Positions 7,538-16,305 of a DNA stretch of 39,236 nt are shown here, piece by piece. The notes beneath the pieces are model-generated. The model was given only the letters and a program-made list of their open reading frames with translations. It searched no databases and was not told the DNA's origin. The stretch covers positions 1-39,236 of the forward strand of contig NZ_QTPO01000067.1 of assembly GCF_003853645.1 (NCBI RefSeq). Direction: 5' to 3'. Made by a program: the position numbers and the translations under genes. Within the stretch, counting starts at the first letter, position 1; every line of letters starts with the position of its first letter. The stretch is from Burkholderia sp. Bp9143. Lineage in GTDB: Bacteria; Pseudomonadota; Gammaproteobacteria; Burkholderiales; Burkholderiaceae.

Positions 7538-8761
7538 TCAGCTTCCCACCTTTACCGGCGGCAGGAATTTTCCGGGCGCGCCCGGCTGCTGAAAGAGGAT
7601 GGTTGCAATGTCTGCGTCGGCCACGGCAATATCCGGCTTCCCGTCGCCGTTCAGATCAGCGATGGCAACGGACAGCGGCTGTAGCACACCGGCATAGTTG
7701 ACGGCAGGCAGGAAAGATCCTGGTCGGCCGGGATCCTGCAGGAGGACCGATACGCTACCGGTCGTGGACAAACGTCCCGCGTTGGCTACCACGAGGTCGG
7801 GTTTGCCGTCGCCGTCGAGATCTCCAATCGCAACATCCTGGGAACGTGCGCCTGTCGCATAGTTGGTCGGCGCCAGAAAGCTGCCGGGATGCGCCGGATC
7901 CTGAAGCAGCACCGAGACACTCGCGGAATCAGGATTCGTCGGTGTACCCTCGTTCGCGACGATCGCATCAAGCAGGTGATCGCCATTCACGTCCGCCAAT
8001 TTGAGTGCCGTAGGCTGGGCGCCCGCCGCAAACTCCGTTGCAGACAGGAAGCTTCCCGGGTGCGCCGCATCCTGCAAGAGCACCGCGACATCCCCGTTGC
8101 CATTGTTGTCCTGGGTCAACACGACGAGATCCTGCGCGCCATCCCCGTTCACGTCACCAATGGCGGCAGCGACTGCCGATTTGCCAACCGCCACCGAGGC
8201 GGGCGGCAGGAATGACCCCGGCGGGCCCGCCGGATTCTGAATCAGGACTGCCAGATTGGGACTCACTGTGGCCACAACGATGTCTGGTTTGCCGTCACCA
8301 TTCAGGTCGCCCACCGCGAGGCCGCTGGGGTGCCCGCCCACCGACGCGACGACCGGTGGCAGGAAGGTCCCGGGATTAGCGTGATCCTGGATGAAAATCG
8401 ATACGCTGCCCGCGCTGCTGTTGGAAACCACAAGATCGAGCTTGCCGTCACCATCCAGATCAGCGGCTACGACCATCTGCGGATCACTGCCAGTAGCGTA
8501 GTGCACACCGGGAGCGAACGTGCCTGCCGCCGATGGGCGCTGGAGGACTACCGCGACAAATCCAGAGTGTGGCGGCGCGGAGCTGACGAAGGTCGTTGCA
8601 ACGGCAAGGTCCTGCAAGCCATCCGCATTAAAATCGCCGGTCACAATGGAAGATGGCAGATTGAAGGGGGCTGGTCCGCCACCTCCAGTTCCGCCTCCTC
8701 CGCCGCAGGAGAGAAGCAGGAGCGAAGCGAGTCCGATACATGCACTCAATTTCGGTCGCAT
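7538..8761 (-). CDS. FG-GAP/VCBS-repeat lipoprotein
   Basis: The 407-residue product starts with a lipoprotein signal (hydrophobic 8-17, lipobox LLSC with Cys19), then a Gly-rich linker. Seven calcium-loop motifs of the form D-x-[ND]-x-D-G-x-x-D follow at ~45-55-residue spacing: DFNADGLQD, DLDGDGKLD, DLNGDGKPD, DVNGDGAQD, DVNGDHLLD, DLDGDGKPD and DLNGDGKPD. Each is followed by a VVVA-type strand and a repeated PGSFLP loop. Seven such repeats fit one closed seven-bladed beta-propeller on the cell surface or in the periplasm. The fifth loop has lost the DG glycine. The start at 8761 has AAGGAG five to seven bases upstream. The ligand is unknown. Confidence 0.85.
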   Translation of the reverse strand: MRPKLSACIGLASLLLLSCGGGGGTGGGGPAPFNLPSSIVTGDFNADGLQDLAVATTFVSSAPPHSGFVAVVLQRPSAAGTFAPGVHYATGSDPQMVVAADLDGDGKLDLVVSNSSAGSVSIFIQDHANPGTFLPPVVASVGGHPSGLAVGDLNGDGKPDIVVATVSPNLAVLIQNPAGPPGSFLPPASVAVGKSAVAAAIGDVNGDGAQDLVVLTQDNNGNGDVAVLLQDAAHPGSFLSATEFAAGAQPTALKLADVNGDHLLDAIVANEGTPTNPDSASVSVLLQDPAHPGSFLAPTNYATGARSQDVAIGDLDGDGKPDLVVANAGRLSTTGSVSVLLQDPGRPGSFLPAVNYAGVLQPLSVAIADLNGDGKPDIAVADADIATILFQQPGAPGKFLPPVKVGS

Positions 8762-9106
8762 GTCCGTCTCCTTCGCACTTATAGCGCACGCTCTAATTAT
8801 AGAAACCGTTGACCGGCATGCATCTCAATTCTCTGATCGAGCGGCGACTACTCGGGGATTTGAGGGTGCCCTACGGTAACCTGGATAGCAACTGGAAGCA
8901 TGGCCGGACTGCGACACCGTGCTATCCGATGACTGGGTACTCGTAGAGGGGGAATGGGAATGGCTGCTGGCATCCTGGCCACTTCAGAACTGTTTCCGGA
9001 CTTTTGCCGATAGAGCGCTCCCAGTAGGCGACCTATATTGAAACGTGCCTCGCATAAACTCAGCGCAGCATTCATCCAGGCATTGGCGAATTCCGAGGAG
9101 AACACG
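8762..9106. other. 345-base divergent intergenic region
   Basis: This region separates the minus-strand FG-GAP lipoprotein from plus-strand sorA and must hold both promoters. Only the TATAAT above and the sorA ribosome site GAGGAG (9095-9100) stand out. I see no regulator gene or clear dyad. Confidence 0.5.
8796..8801 (-). promoter_or_regulatory. candidate -10 element for the FG-GAP gene
   Basis: On the minus strand this reads TATAAT, 35 bases upstream of the FG-GAP start codon. No clear -35 element is seen at 16-18 bases, so the call rests on the -10 hexamer alone. Confidence 0.35.
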
Positions 9107-10339
9107 ATGAGCGACGAATGCCGCCTCATGCGACGGCGTCTACTTCATGCGCTCGCAGCAAGCGGCGTCACGAGCACGGTCGGCGGCTGGGCGAGACTCG
9201 CGCACGCAGCCGACGCGATCACCTTTCCATTCGAAAACGGCCTGCGGGAGCTCACGTCAGCCTTCCCGCAAAAAGGCCAGATGGTCCTCGTGCGCAGCCG
9301 GCCACCGTTGCTCGAGACACCGTTTTCCGTCTTTGACGACGGCGTATTTACGCCGAACGACCGCTTCTTCGTGCGCTGGCATCTTCCCGACATTCCCGCG
9401 AGCGTCGATGCCCGCACGTTCCGTCTGAGGATTCACGGTTCGGTCTCACGTAACCTCGATCTGTCGCTCGCGGACATCATGAACGGCTTCGAGCACGTCG
9501 AAGTCGCCGCCGTCAATCAGTGCGCAGGCAATTCGCGCGGCTTCTTCAAGCCGCGTGTTGCGGGTGGAGAATGGGGCAATGGCGCGATGGGTAACGCGCT
9601 GTGGACCGGTGTCCGCCTCAAGGACGTTCTCGATCGTGCCGGCGTCAAGGCCGGCGCCGTACAGGTTCGCTACCGGGGGCTCGATAAGGGACTGCTGCCG
9701 GCTACCCCGGACTTCGTCAAGGCGCTCGGCATCGATCACGCGCGCAACGGCGAAGTCATGCTCGCGTTCGGCATGAACGGCCAGCCTCTGCCGCTGTTGA
9801 ACGGCTTCCCGCTGCGGCTCGTCGTGCCGGGATGGTACTCGACGTATTGGGTGAAAATGTTGAACGACATCGAGGTCATCGATACGCCCGATCAGAATTT
9901 CTGGATGGCTAGGGCCTATCAAATTCCCGATACGCCGCATGCGAGCACGTCGCCGCAGCAGACCAGCGTGAAGACGGTCGCGATCAACCGGATGGTGCCG
10001 AGATCATTCGTCACGAATCTGAGCGACGGCTCGGTGCTCGACGCGGGCGCGCCGTGCACGGTGCGCGGAATTGCGTTCGGCGGCGATACAGGTGTAGGCA
10101 AGGTGCTTTTTTCCGCGGACGGCGGTACGTCATGGACGCCGGCCTCCCTCGGGCGCGATGTCGGCAAATTCAGTTTCCGACGCTGGACAGCACGCTTCGT
10201 GCCAAGGCACGCCGGGCAGTATGTGCTGAAGGTGAAGGTGATCAACGACAGGGGTGAAGCGCAGCCAGATGAACCGAATTGGAATCCCGGGGGGTACATG
10301 CGCAATGTCGTCGAATCGCTGAAGGTTGTCGCGGTGTGA
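9107..10339 (+). CDS. sorA: molybdopterin sulfite dehydrogenase, catalytic subunit
   Basis: The start is the ATG at 9107 with GAGGAG six bases upstream. The 410-residue product has a twin-arginine signal (MRRRLLHALAASG) cleaved near AHA-AD, so it is exported folded with its cofactor. Residues ~85-275 form the sulfite-oxidase molybdopterin domain, with the metal-binding Cys139 in NQCAGNSRGFF, and residues ~300-408 the Mo-co dimerisation domain (GVGKVLFSADGGTSW). The family oxidises sulfite to sulfate in the periplasm and passes electrons to a cytochrome c. The next gene, 10 bases downstream, encodes such a cytochrome, which favours a SorAB pair; SoxC of the thiosulfate Sox system is the main alternative, but no other sox genes are here. 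Confidence 0.88.
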   Translation: MSDECRLMRRRLLHALAASGVTSTVGGWARLAHAADAITFPFENGLRELTSAFPQKGQMVLVRSRPPLLETPFSVFDDGVFTPNDRFFVRWHLPDIPASVDARTFRLRIHGSVSRNLDLSLADIMNGFEHVEVAAVNQCAGNSRGFFKPRVAGGEWGNGAMGNALWTGVRLKDVLDRAGVKAGAVQVRYRGLDKGLLPATPDFVKALGIDHARNGEVMLAFGMNGQPLPLLNGFPLRLVVPGWYSTYWVKMLNDIEVIDTPDQNFWMARAYQIPDTPHASTSPQQTSVKTVAINRMVPRSFVTNLSDGSVLDAGAPCTVRGIAFGGDTGVGKVLFSADGGTSWTPASLGRDVGKFSFRRWTARFVPRHAGQYVLKVKVINDRGEAQPDEPNWNPGGYMRNVVESLKVVAV

Positions 10340-10349
10340 GGAGATGGTC

Positions 10350-10691
10350 ATGAGAGTCACAGCGATCGTTCTGGCCTTGTCTGCTGCGATGGGCGGCACT
10401 GCATCGATCGCAGCGGGTCCGGGCAAGCCAACGGCGAATGCGGTCATGCGCGCGGTCGAGGTTGTGCTGCCGGCCGGCGCGTCGACGTTTCCGCCCGGAC
10501 CCGGTGCCGATCTCGCCAATCAGCAGTGCGTAATGTGCCATTCCGTCGATATGGTGATGCGCCAACCGCCGCTTGCATTCGACACCTGGAAAGCGGAGGT
10601 CGCGAAGATGCGTACGGTTTACGGCGCGCCGCTACCGCCCGAGCAGATTGACGACATTGCACGCTATCTGACGACGATCAATGGCAAATAA
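10350..10691 (+). CDS. sorB: monohaem cytochrome c subunit of sulfite dehydrogenase
   Basis: The ATG at 10,350 is preferred over one at 10,344 because AGGAG lies seven bases before it. The 113-residue product has a signal peptide (residues 4-22), a single haem-binding motif C60-V-M-C63-H64, and a likely axial Met87 in EVAKMRTVYGAP, and it ends in an IARYLTTIN helix typical of small class I cytochromes. It follows sorA after 10 bases and is surely co-transcribed. Its role is to take electrons from the molybdenum subunit and hand them to the respiratory chain. No third partner gene is present. Confidence 0.88.
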   Translation: MRVTAIVLALSAAMGGTASIAAGPGKPTANAVMRAVEVVLPAGASTFPPGPGADLANQQCVMCHSVDMVMRQPPLAFDTWKAEVAKMRTVYGAPLPPEQIDDIARYLTTINGK

Positions 10692-11179
10692 TCGCGGTGC
10701 CGGCGCGATACTCGCGCAACTGGCGGCGGGGACTTTGGCCCGGTATCCCGGCGCTTAGCGCGGACGCATGGAATGGCAGCGACATGTCCATCGCTTAAAA
10801 CAGAATAAACCTCAAAACGATGCGACGAGGACGTTTGACCGATAAAGGGCCGCTATCCGAGTGGACCTGACATTCGAGTGTCCGTGCGAGAGGCCACGCG
10901 AACGGCTGGAATTGGCCGGAACGGCTCACTGAAGTGAACTCGCCAAAGGGCGCTTTCTGGCCGACAATTTGTGGTTCTGGCCCCACGGCAATTGGTGCGC
11001 AATTTCCTCGTCCGGCCAGGCCTCGGCACACGCGCGTCTTACATTAGGGTTGCTGACTTATGCAGACAGGGTGCGATTGGGCCGCCCTCAAGCGTTGCAA
11101 TGCCCCCTTGCCATACCGCTGTGACATGGTGACCGTGCCTATAGTGGAGGCAGCCCCCCCTTTCTGCGAGCCTCATGCC
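10692..11179. other. 488-base spacer after sorB
   Basis: The spacer holds repeat copy C at 10,841-10,884 and the upstream region of the SRPBCC gene. I see no clear rho-independent terminator with a T-run after sorB. In-frame alternative starts for the SRPBCC protein exist at 11,060 and 11,126, but they would add residues unlike a signal sequence. Confidence 0.5.
10841..10884 (+). repeat. dispersed repeat, copy C (left half)
   Basis: This copy reads AAAGGGCCGCTATCCGAG then TGGACCTGACATTCGAGTG and TCCG, and aligns with 4301-4341 with only a few changes. It lies about 150 bases downstream of the sorB stop. The right-half block is not recognisable here. Confidence 0.65.
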
Positions 11180-11713
11180 ATGCGATTTCGTAAGACAGTC
11201 CTCCGTGCGCTCATAGCGATCTGCGCGGTTGTCGTGCTGCTTTTTGTGCCACTACCCTGGCAGCCGATGACACAAATTCACAGCGAGATCACGATCCAGC
11301 GAGCGCCTGAAGAAGTGTTCGAATATGTGTCGACACCCGCAAACTGGCCGGCATGGCATCCATCGTCGCTGGCAGTGCGTGGCGCCACCGATCATTCGCT
11401 GCAAGTTGGAGAAAAGGTGACTGAGGACTTCAGCGTGGCGGGCCGCACTGGGACGGTCGTCTGGACGGTGGCGGGGCGCCGCGCTCCGACATTCTGGAGC
11501 ATTGACGGCGACATCGATGGGAGGAAGGCAGGGACCGTCACGTACACGCTGACGCCGATCGGCGCCGGCACGCGGTTCGAGCGCGATTTTGCCTACCGGG
11601 CGCCAACTTTGCTGTTCTCGCTGCTCAACTGGGCAACTCTGCGCAAGCAGATCGATGCCGAATCGACCGAAGCGGTGCGGCGCCTCAAGGTCAAGCTCGA
11701 TGGCGGCCCATAG
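11180..11713 (+). CDS. SRPBCC-fold (polyketide cyclase/START-like) membrane-anchored protein
   Basis: From the ATG at 11,180 the product has 177 residues. Residues ~5-28 form one hydrophobic segment (ALIAICAVVVLLFVPLPW), a signal anchor. Residues ~35-170 follow the SRPBCC helix-grip layout: ITIQRAPEEVFEYVSTPANWPAWHPS, the usual opening strand and 'V-F-x-x-v-t-x-x-x-x-x-W' motif, then strands and a final long helix (ESTEAVRRLKVKL). The family binds hydrophobic ligands in a deep pocket, but no ligand can be named. The ribosome site is weak (GCGAG), so the exact start is uncertain. It stands alone, with no evident partner. Confidence 0.75.
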   Translation: MRFRKTVLRALIAICAVVVLLFVPLPWQPMTQIHSEITIQRAPEEVFEYVSTPANWPAWHPSSLAVRGATDHSLQVGEKVTEDFSVAGRTGTVVWTVAGRRAPTFWSIDGDIDGRKAGTVTYTLTPIGAGTRFERDFAYRAPTLLFSLLNWATLRKQIDAESTEAVRRLKVKLDGGP

Positions 11714-12002
11714 ATGGATTGCCGCGACTCGCCGCCCGCAGACCAAGGATTCGAATCCGATGGAAGTCCGGCATCTATTGCTGGCTCTGGCGATTGCCCG
11801 CTTGCGACCCGTTGCTGCCGGTCGAGCCGTCGCACCTCCGAGGGCAGGTGTCAGAGCACAACGGTCACTCGTTCCGAAGATCCGAAAGCTTGTCCTCCCT
11901 TAGCGGATCGGTGGCAGCAACCGAGAGCCCGGCGCACCACGTGACTGACCTGACTCCAGCCCCGCACCCAGCACGACTTGAGACCCCAATGGCAAGCAAT
12001 GA

Positions 12003-12398
12003 TCAGAGATCTCCGCGCACTTCACCGGTTCCCAGCGCGCTCCGCTGCCGGTTGACTTCTGCCCAAAGCTCATCGCTGTCGTCATTGCGCAGCACGACCA
12101 TCCAGTCCAGTTGATTGTCAGTCACGCCGAAGTATTCCAGGAGTTCCCGGCGAACCGCATCGACGAACTGCGCGTATTCCGGGGTTGCCTGGGCCTGCGC
12201 ATGCAAGGCATCGTATTCTGCATCGTCGGCGCCGCCGCCGTGCTCGTCGATATAGCGCGAGATCCACTGGTCTCGTTCGCGGTCGTAATCGGCCTCGGCG
12301 CGCATCGCTTGCACAGCCGTGTAGAAATCCAATTGCGCAAACGCGGCAATCGCCGCCGTTGTCGCCTCGTCGAATGTCGTCGTCATTCCATCTCTCAT
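12003..12398 (-). CDS. uncharacterised acidic protein
   Basis: A soluble protein of up to 131 residues, mainly helical and acidic. Blocks are AEADYDRERDQWISRYID, DDAEYDALHAQAQATPEYA and VRRELLEYFGVTDNQLDW. Either the ATG at 12,398 or the one at 12,386 (MTTTFDEAT) could be the start; neither has a strong ribosome site. I recognise no domain. It has no close same-strand neighbour. Size, charge and isolation would suit an immunity or small regulatory protein, but nothing in the sequence proves that. Confidence 0.5.
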   Translation of the reverse strand: MRDGMTTTFDEATTAAIAAFAQLDFYTAVQAMRAEADYDRERDQWISRYIDEHGGGADDAEYDALHAQAQATPEYAQFVDAVRRELLEYFGVTDNQLDWMVVLRNDDSDELWAEVNRQRSALGTGEVRGDL

Positions 12399-13156
12399 GT
12401 TGGTCAGGGCACATCATCGCACGGGCCGCACCCGGGCAGGTGCCTCGAATCCGGACGGTGCAACACGCCGCCTGGCGCCGACGTTTCGCCCGTGCAAAAG
12501 CACCATGATCGGGAGGTTCACGCGTTCGAGAGCGCCACTCATTGGGGCCGCACGGGCGACAGGAAACTCGTTTTGCCGCACTGCGAGCACAGCGATGAAA
12601 ACAACCGGGCGCGGCAGATCGCAGAACAAGTTTCGAGCGAATTGCAGCGAGCGTCACGCCGGCACTCAAGCGCGAATGCGGGCGCAGGTCGTGAATGGCT
12701 CATCATGGCCGAACTCCGCCGGATACCTCCCCGGTGGTTCGTTACCGGCTCAAAACGCGCGGAGCTGACGTTCGAATGCCGCCCCGGCAGCGGATTCGAG
12801 TGGCTGCACGTGGCCGAACTCGGCCAGCCACCGCCCAGCGACGCGCGACCGGCGCAGATCGACCCGAAGCCGCCGATCGGACAACATTCAAGATGTTCCG
12901 TTCCCAGGCCAGCACCAGTCAATCACCAATGATTCTCCGACTGGCAGTCTGGCGAATCTCCCGCACGTTTCCCGAGATCCCCTCAACTGATGAGGCGTGG
13001 CTATTCCATGTTTCCGTAACGGCCTCCGGGAGCGCAAACCCTCTGTGCGCAGTCGATCAGCGAAGAAGCGCACGTGGTATCGTGCAACGCATCAAGTAGC
13101 GAGAATGCGTTTTCAACGTGAAACTCGTGCGCCAATACTGATCACCTTACAAACGC
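12399..13156. other. 758-base spacer with repeat copy D
   Basis: This stretch holds repeat copy D (12,759-12,870) and the upstream region of the MFS gene. Several overlapping open frames cross it on both strands, but none has a ribosome site, a family match or consistent codon use. It may be decayed coding DNA. Confidence 0.5.
12759..12870 (+). repeat. dispersed repeat, copy D
   Basis: The right block (12,811-12,870) is the clearest match to copies A and B: GGCCGAACTCGGCCAGCCA, CCCAGCGACGCGCGACC and CAGATCGACCC. The left part (12,759-12,800) keeps GAGCTGACGTTCGAATGCC, comparable with the CTGACGTT...TGTCC end of the left block in copies A and C. Confidence 0.65.
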
Positions 13157-14464
13157 ATGTTCACGCCTATCATCCCGCCGTGCGACCCGCTATCCGGCAA
13201 TCAGGAACCTCCACGTGAACTTTCGAAAGCCGTCGTTGCAGCATCACTTGTGACCGGCCTCGAAATGTTCGATTTCACCGTTTTCGGATTTTTCGCGGTG
13301 GTGATCGGAGACCGGTTCTTCCCAGCGAACGATCCGATGACGTCCTTGCTGTGGGCCGTCGCTACATTTGGCATCGGGTTTTTCATGCGGCCTGTTGGTG
13401 CAATGGTCATCGGCACTTACGCGGACCGCGTGGGACGCCGCGCAGCGATGGCAAGGACGAGCTGGATGATGGCGCTGGGAACCGCCGCGCTCGGCCTGTG
13501 CCCGTCGTTTGCCAGCATAGGCGTGATTGCGCCGCTCATTGTCATCGCCGGTCGATCGTTGCAGGGCTTTGCCGTTGGCGGCGACATCGGCGTTGCCGCT
13601 GCCTTCGTCCTGGAGGCAGGGCCCGTGTCGCGCCGGGGCTATCTGGTCAGCTGGCAGCTCGCTAGTCAGGGCGCGGCCGCGTTGCTGGGGGCGACCCTGG
13701 GCGTGCTGATCACCAGCACGGTGTCGCCGGCGGCGCTTGCCTTGTGGGGCTGGCGAATCCCATTCCTGATCGGTCTCTTGATCGCGCCAGTCGGGCTCTA
13801 CGTTCGCCGCCGGCTTCGCGATGATCCGTTTCTCGCCAACGGCGCCGGACACGCGGGCCCCCCCCTGACCGAACTGTTCCGCCAACATGGGACGACGATC
13901 GTGCTGGCGATGCTGATGACGATGGGACAAACCATACCGGTCTACGCGATCGTCTACTTCATGCCGAGCTATGCGACTCGCGTGATGCACATGCCCGCCG
14001 TCACCGGATTCCAGGCTTCCGCGTTGTCCGCGCTGCTGCTAGTGGTCATTCCGCCGCTGGCCGGCCGTCTCATCGACAGTCTGCCGCGCCGCAAGCCATT
14101 GGCCCTTGTGGCCTCGGGATGCTCGGCGCTGCTGGTCTATCCGGTCTTTCTGATGATCGCGCGCGCGACGAGCGTACTGCCGATCCTGTGCGGCGTCGCA
14201 GTCTTCAGCATCATGGTGGCGTTCGGCGCCGTCGCGGTCACCCTGCTTGTGCTCGAGGCGCTGCCCGCGCAGGTGCGCGCGAGCGGCATGGCCGTTTCGC
14301 ATGCGTTGAGCGTCGCGTTGTTCGGCGGCACCGCTCAATTCATCGTGACCGGTTTGATCAAATGGACCGGTGATCCCCTGTCTGCGGCCTGGTATGTCGC
14401 GCCCGCATGTGGAGTCAGCTTCTGCGCGCTGATGCTTTTCAAGGAACGGCGCGCTGAAGCCTGA
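13157..14464 (+). CDS. MFS transporter, metabolite:H+ symporter (MHS) type
   Basis: A 435-residue membrane protein with twelve predicted hydrophobic segments. The major-facilitator signature between helices 2 and 3 is present as GTYADRVGRRAAM, and helix 4-5 has LQGFAVGGDIGVAAAFVLE. This fits the MHS family, which includes importers for citrate, alpha-ketoglutarate, proline/betaine and shikimate. The substrate cannot be told from sequence. The start at 13,157 has no strong ribosome site. It is convergent with an AraC regulator 28 bases away, so it is not obviously in an operon. No catabolic genes flank it. Confidence 0.85.
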   Translation: MFTPIIPPCDPLSGNQEPPRELSKAVVAASLVTGLEMFDFTVFGFFAVVIGDRFFPANDPMTSLLWAVATFGIGFFMRPVGAMVIGTYADRVGRRAAMARTSWMMALGTAALGLCPSFASIGVIAPLIVIAGRSLQGFAVGGDIGVAAAFVLEAGPVSRRGYLVSWQLASQGAAALLGATLGVLITSTVSPAALALWGWRIPFLIGLLIAPVGLYVRRRLRDDPFLANGAGHAGPPLTELFRQHGTTIVLAMLMTMGQTIPVYAIVYFMPSYATRVMHMPAVTGFQASALSALLLVVIPPLAGRLIDSLPRRKPLALVASGCSALLVYPVFLMIARATSVLPILCGVAVFSIMVAFGAVAVTLLVLEALPAQVRASGMAVSHALSVALFGGTAQFIVTGLIKWTGDPLSAAWYVAPACGVSFCALMLFKERRAEA

Positions 14465-14492
14465 GCCCGCCGCGCACGCGTCGACGCCTCGC

Positions 14493-15515
14493 TCACGGCG
14501 TTCGAACCATCTTGCTGCTCACCAGCGCCCGAAAATCCTGCGGCGCCATGTCGTAGGCCCGCCGGAACGCGCGCGTGAAATCAGAAGCGCTTTTAAAGCC
14601 GAATCCGTAGGCAATTTCCGCTACCGCGACGTGCGGATAACGGATCAGCTCGTCAGCCGCATGGCGCAGCCGCAGATGGCGGATATACGCGCCAACGCCG
14701 CCCTCGTGCTGAAACAGGCGATAAAGCGTCGGGCGGGGAAATTGAAACGCAGCCAGCACGCTTTCGGGGGAGAGGGCGTCCTCGGTCAGGTGCGCCCGAA
14801 TATAGCGCCGAATCTGACCGAACATGGCCGCCCGAGCTGCCGCGCGCGCGTCGCCGCTCAGGCGTGCCTGCCGACCGAACGCGGCAACCAGGAGCCTGCC
14901 CGCCGCGCGAATTGCGTCGTCCGCCTCAGGGGCTTGCATGCGGGTAATTGTCTGGCTGAGCGCCGTGACGTGTTCGACGATCAGCCGTTCGAGTGGCATC
15001 GTCCCATCGAGCACCCGGCCGTGGATGGCCTCCGGATCGGGAAAGACTTCCTGAACCAACGCGCCCGGCACGAAAAACGTGATTACCCTGCATGCGAGGC
15101 GTTGCATGCGAAAGGGCTGATTCATATCCAGTGCGAGGATGCGTGCCGGAGCGGGCGTGGGACTGCGATGAGAGGTGCGTACGGCGACGTTGTCGACGCC
15201 ACCCTCCAAAAACACATGAAAGACGAAGTCGCGTACCCGGTCCGTCGAGATCCGGGCCAGTGAGCGATCGAGAACCATCAGGTCGGACCGGCAATCCGTC
15301 AACACCAGCTCGCCAACCTGAAAGCGGTCAATTGAAGCCTGAAACGGCCTCTCCAGATCAGACCGCGAGGGCAGCACGTCAACAAGATGACCGACCCGAT
15401 CGCGCCAGGCCAGCAGGCGACGTCGTGGCGGTTCGCCCTGCACGCTGAAATGACTATGCGCAATGCCGCATTCAAGCGAACGGCCGACATCAACCGTGGG
15501 TGCGCGGGAACTCAT
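14493..15515 (-). CDS. AraC-family transcriptional regulator
   Basis: The 340-residue product has an N-terminal AraC-binding-like sensing domain (residues ~40-220) and a C-terminal AraC DNA-binding domain of two helix-turn-helix units (~235-335). The second helix pair ends in IAYGFGFKSASDFTRAFRRA followed by the PQDFRA close, which is diagnostic. It is tail to tail with the MHS transporter gene and may control it, although the usual arrangement would be divergent. The AT-richer 15,516-15,660 segment upstream likely holds its promoter. Confidence 0.88.
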   Translation of the reverse strand: MSSRAPTVDVGRSLECGIAHSHFSVQGEPPRRRLLAWRDRVGHLVDVLPSRSDLERPFQASIDRFQVGELVLTDCRSDLMVLDRSLARISTDRVRDFVFHVFLEGGVDNVAVRTSHRSPTPAPARILALDMNQPFRMQRLACRVITFFVPGALVQEVFPDPEAIHGRVLDGTMPLERLIVEHVTALSQTITRMQAPEADDAIRAAGRLLVAAFGRQARLSGDARAAARAAMFGQIRRYIRAHLTEDALSPESVLAAFQFPRPTLYRLFQHEGGVGAYIRHLRLRHAADELIRYPHVAVAEIAYGFGFKSASDFTRAFRRAYDMAPQDFRALVSSKMVRTP

Positions 15516-15780
15516 ACGAAGAAGTTCTTTACTGAAATATGCCCGAAAGTCTTCTGGAGTATACGCTTTGGGAATCCAACCGAAAATTTGTCCGGAGCGA
15601 GTTTTTCAAAAAACGGGCCTGGAATTTCTCGTGAGCTGACACGCAGGGGACGCGATCGGCCGTAGCCGAACGCATTTGGGTCACTCGTTCAAGAGTGTGA
15701 ACGACCACTCCTGGCCGAAAGGCTCCAGAAAAAACACCAGCCCGTCGCCCGGAAAGACGACGGCTCTCCCCTCCGACCGG

Positions 15781-16179
15781 TCATTGATCAACCGGAATCT
15801 TCGCAACAACCTTGATCTCGAAGTCGAATCCATAAAGCCAGGTCACGCCAACCGCCGTGAGCGACGGATGCGGCGCATCGCCCCAGAACTCCGGCACGAC
15901 CTGCCACACGCGCTCGAACGTCGCTTGCGGATCGACCATGAACACCGTGACGTCGACCACATCGTCGAACGTGCACCCTGCCTCATGCAAAACCGCATTC
16001 AGGTTTCGAAAAGCGAGCCGCACCTGTTCCTGCAGATCCGGCTCCGGCGTCCCATCCTCACGACTCCCGACCTGCCCCGACACGAACAGCAGCCCGCCGG
16101 CCCTTACAGCCGGCGAGTACCTGTTCCGCTCATACAGCGCCCGACGTCCCGGCGGAAACACCACATCGCGCTTGCCCAT
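15781..16179 (-). CDS. RidA-fold protein lacking the usual catalytic arginine
   Basis: The ATG at 16,179 is preferred, with AGAGGTG a few bases before it; a GTG two codons upstream is possible. The product is about 132 residues with the YjgF/RidA fold: RYSPAVRAGGLLFVSGQVG, then QVRLAFRNLNAVLHEAGCT and DDVVDVTVFM. In active 2-iminopropanoate deaminases the later block reads P-A-R-[ST], with the Arg binding the imino acid carboxylate. Here the block is HPSLTAVGV, so the Arg is missing, as in several other Rid subfamilies of unknown activity. It is divergent from a LysR gene with a dyad between them, suggesting it is that regulator's target. Confidence 0.85.
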   Translation of the reverse strand: MGKRDVVFPPGRRALYERNRYSPAVRAGGLLFVSGQVGSREDGTPEPDLQEQVRLAFRNLNAVLHEAGCTFDDVVDVTVFMVDPQATFERVWQVVPEFWGDAPHPSLTAVGVTWLYGFDFEIKVVAKIPVDQ

Positions 16180-16263
16180 CTTCACCTCTACTGGTCATGA
16201 GTTTCGATCGCCCCACTCTACCGACCGACTCCCGCGCGATAAACGGCGAACCCTGTCCATGAC

Positions 16264-16282
16264 TGTTTGTAGAATGCAAACA
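16264..16282. promoter_or_regulatory. LysR-type operator candidate
   Basis: A perfect dyad TGTTTG-N7-CAAACA lies in the divergent spacer between the RidA-like gene and the LysR gene, 24 bases before the LysR start. It contains a T-N11-A core, the usual LysR box. The position suits autoregulation and control of the divergent gene. Confidence 0.55.
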
Positions 16283-16305
16283 ATTCAAACGCGAGGCACA
16301 CACTC

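Noticed and set aside
9107..10691. Part of a Sox thiosulfate oxidation cluster
   Set aside because: Only a sulfite-oxidase-like protein and one small cytochrome c are present; no soxAXYZB genes are in the window.
11861..15700. Shared GGTCACTCGTTC at about 11,866 and 15,679 as more copies of the dispersed repeat
   Set aside because: Only 12 bases match, with no flanking similarity to the four clear copies.
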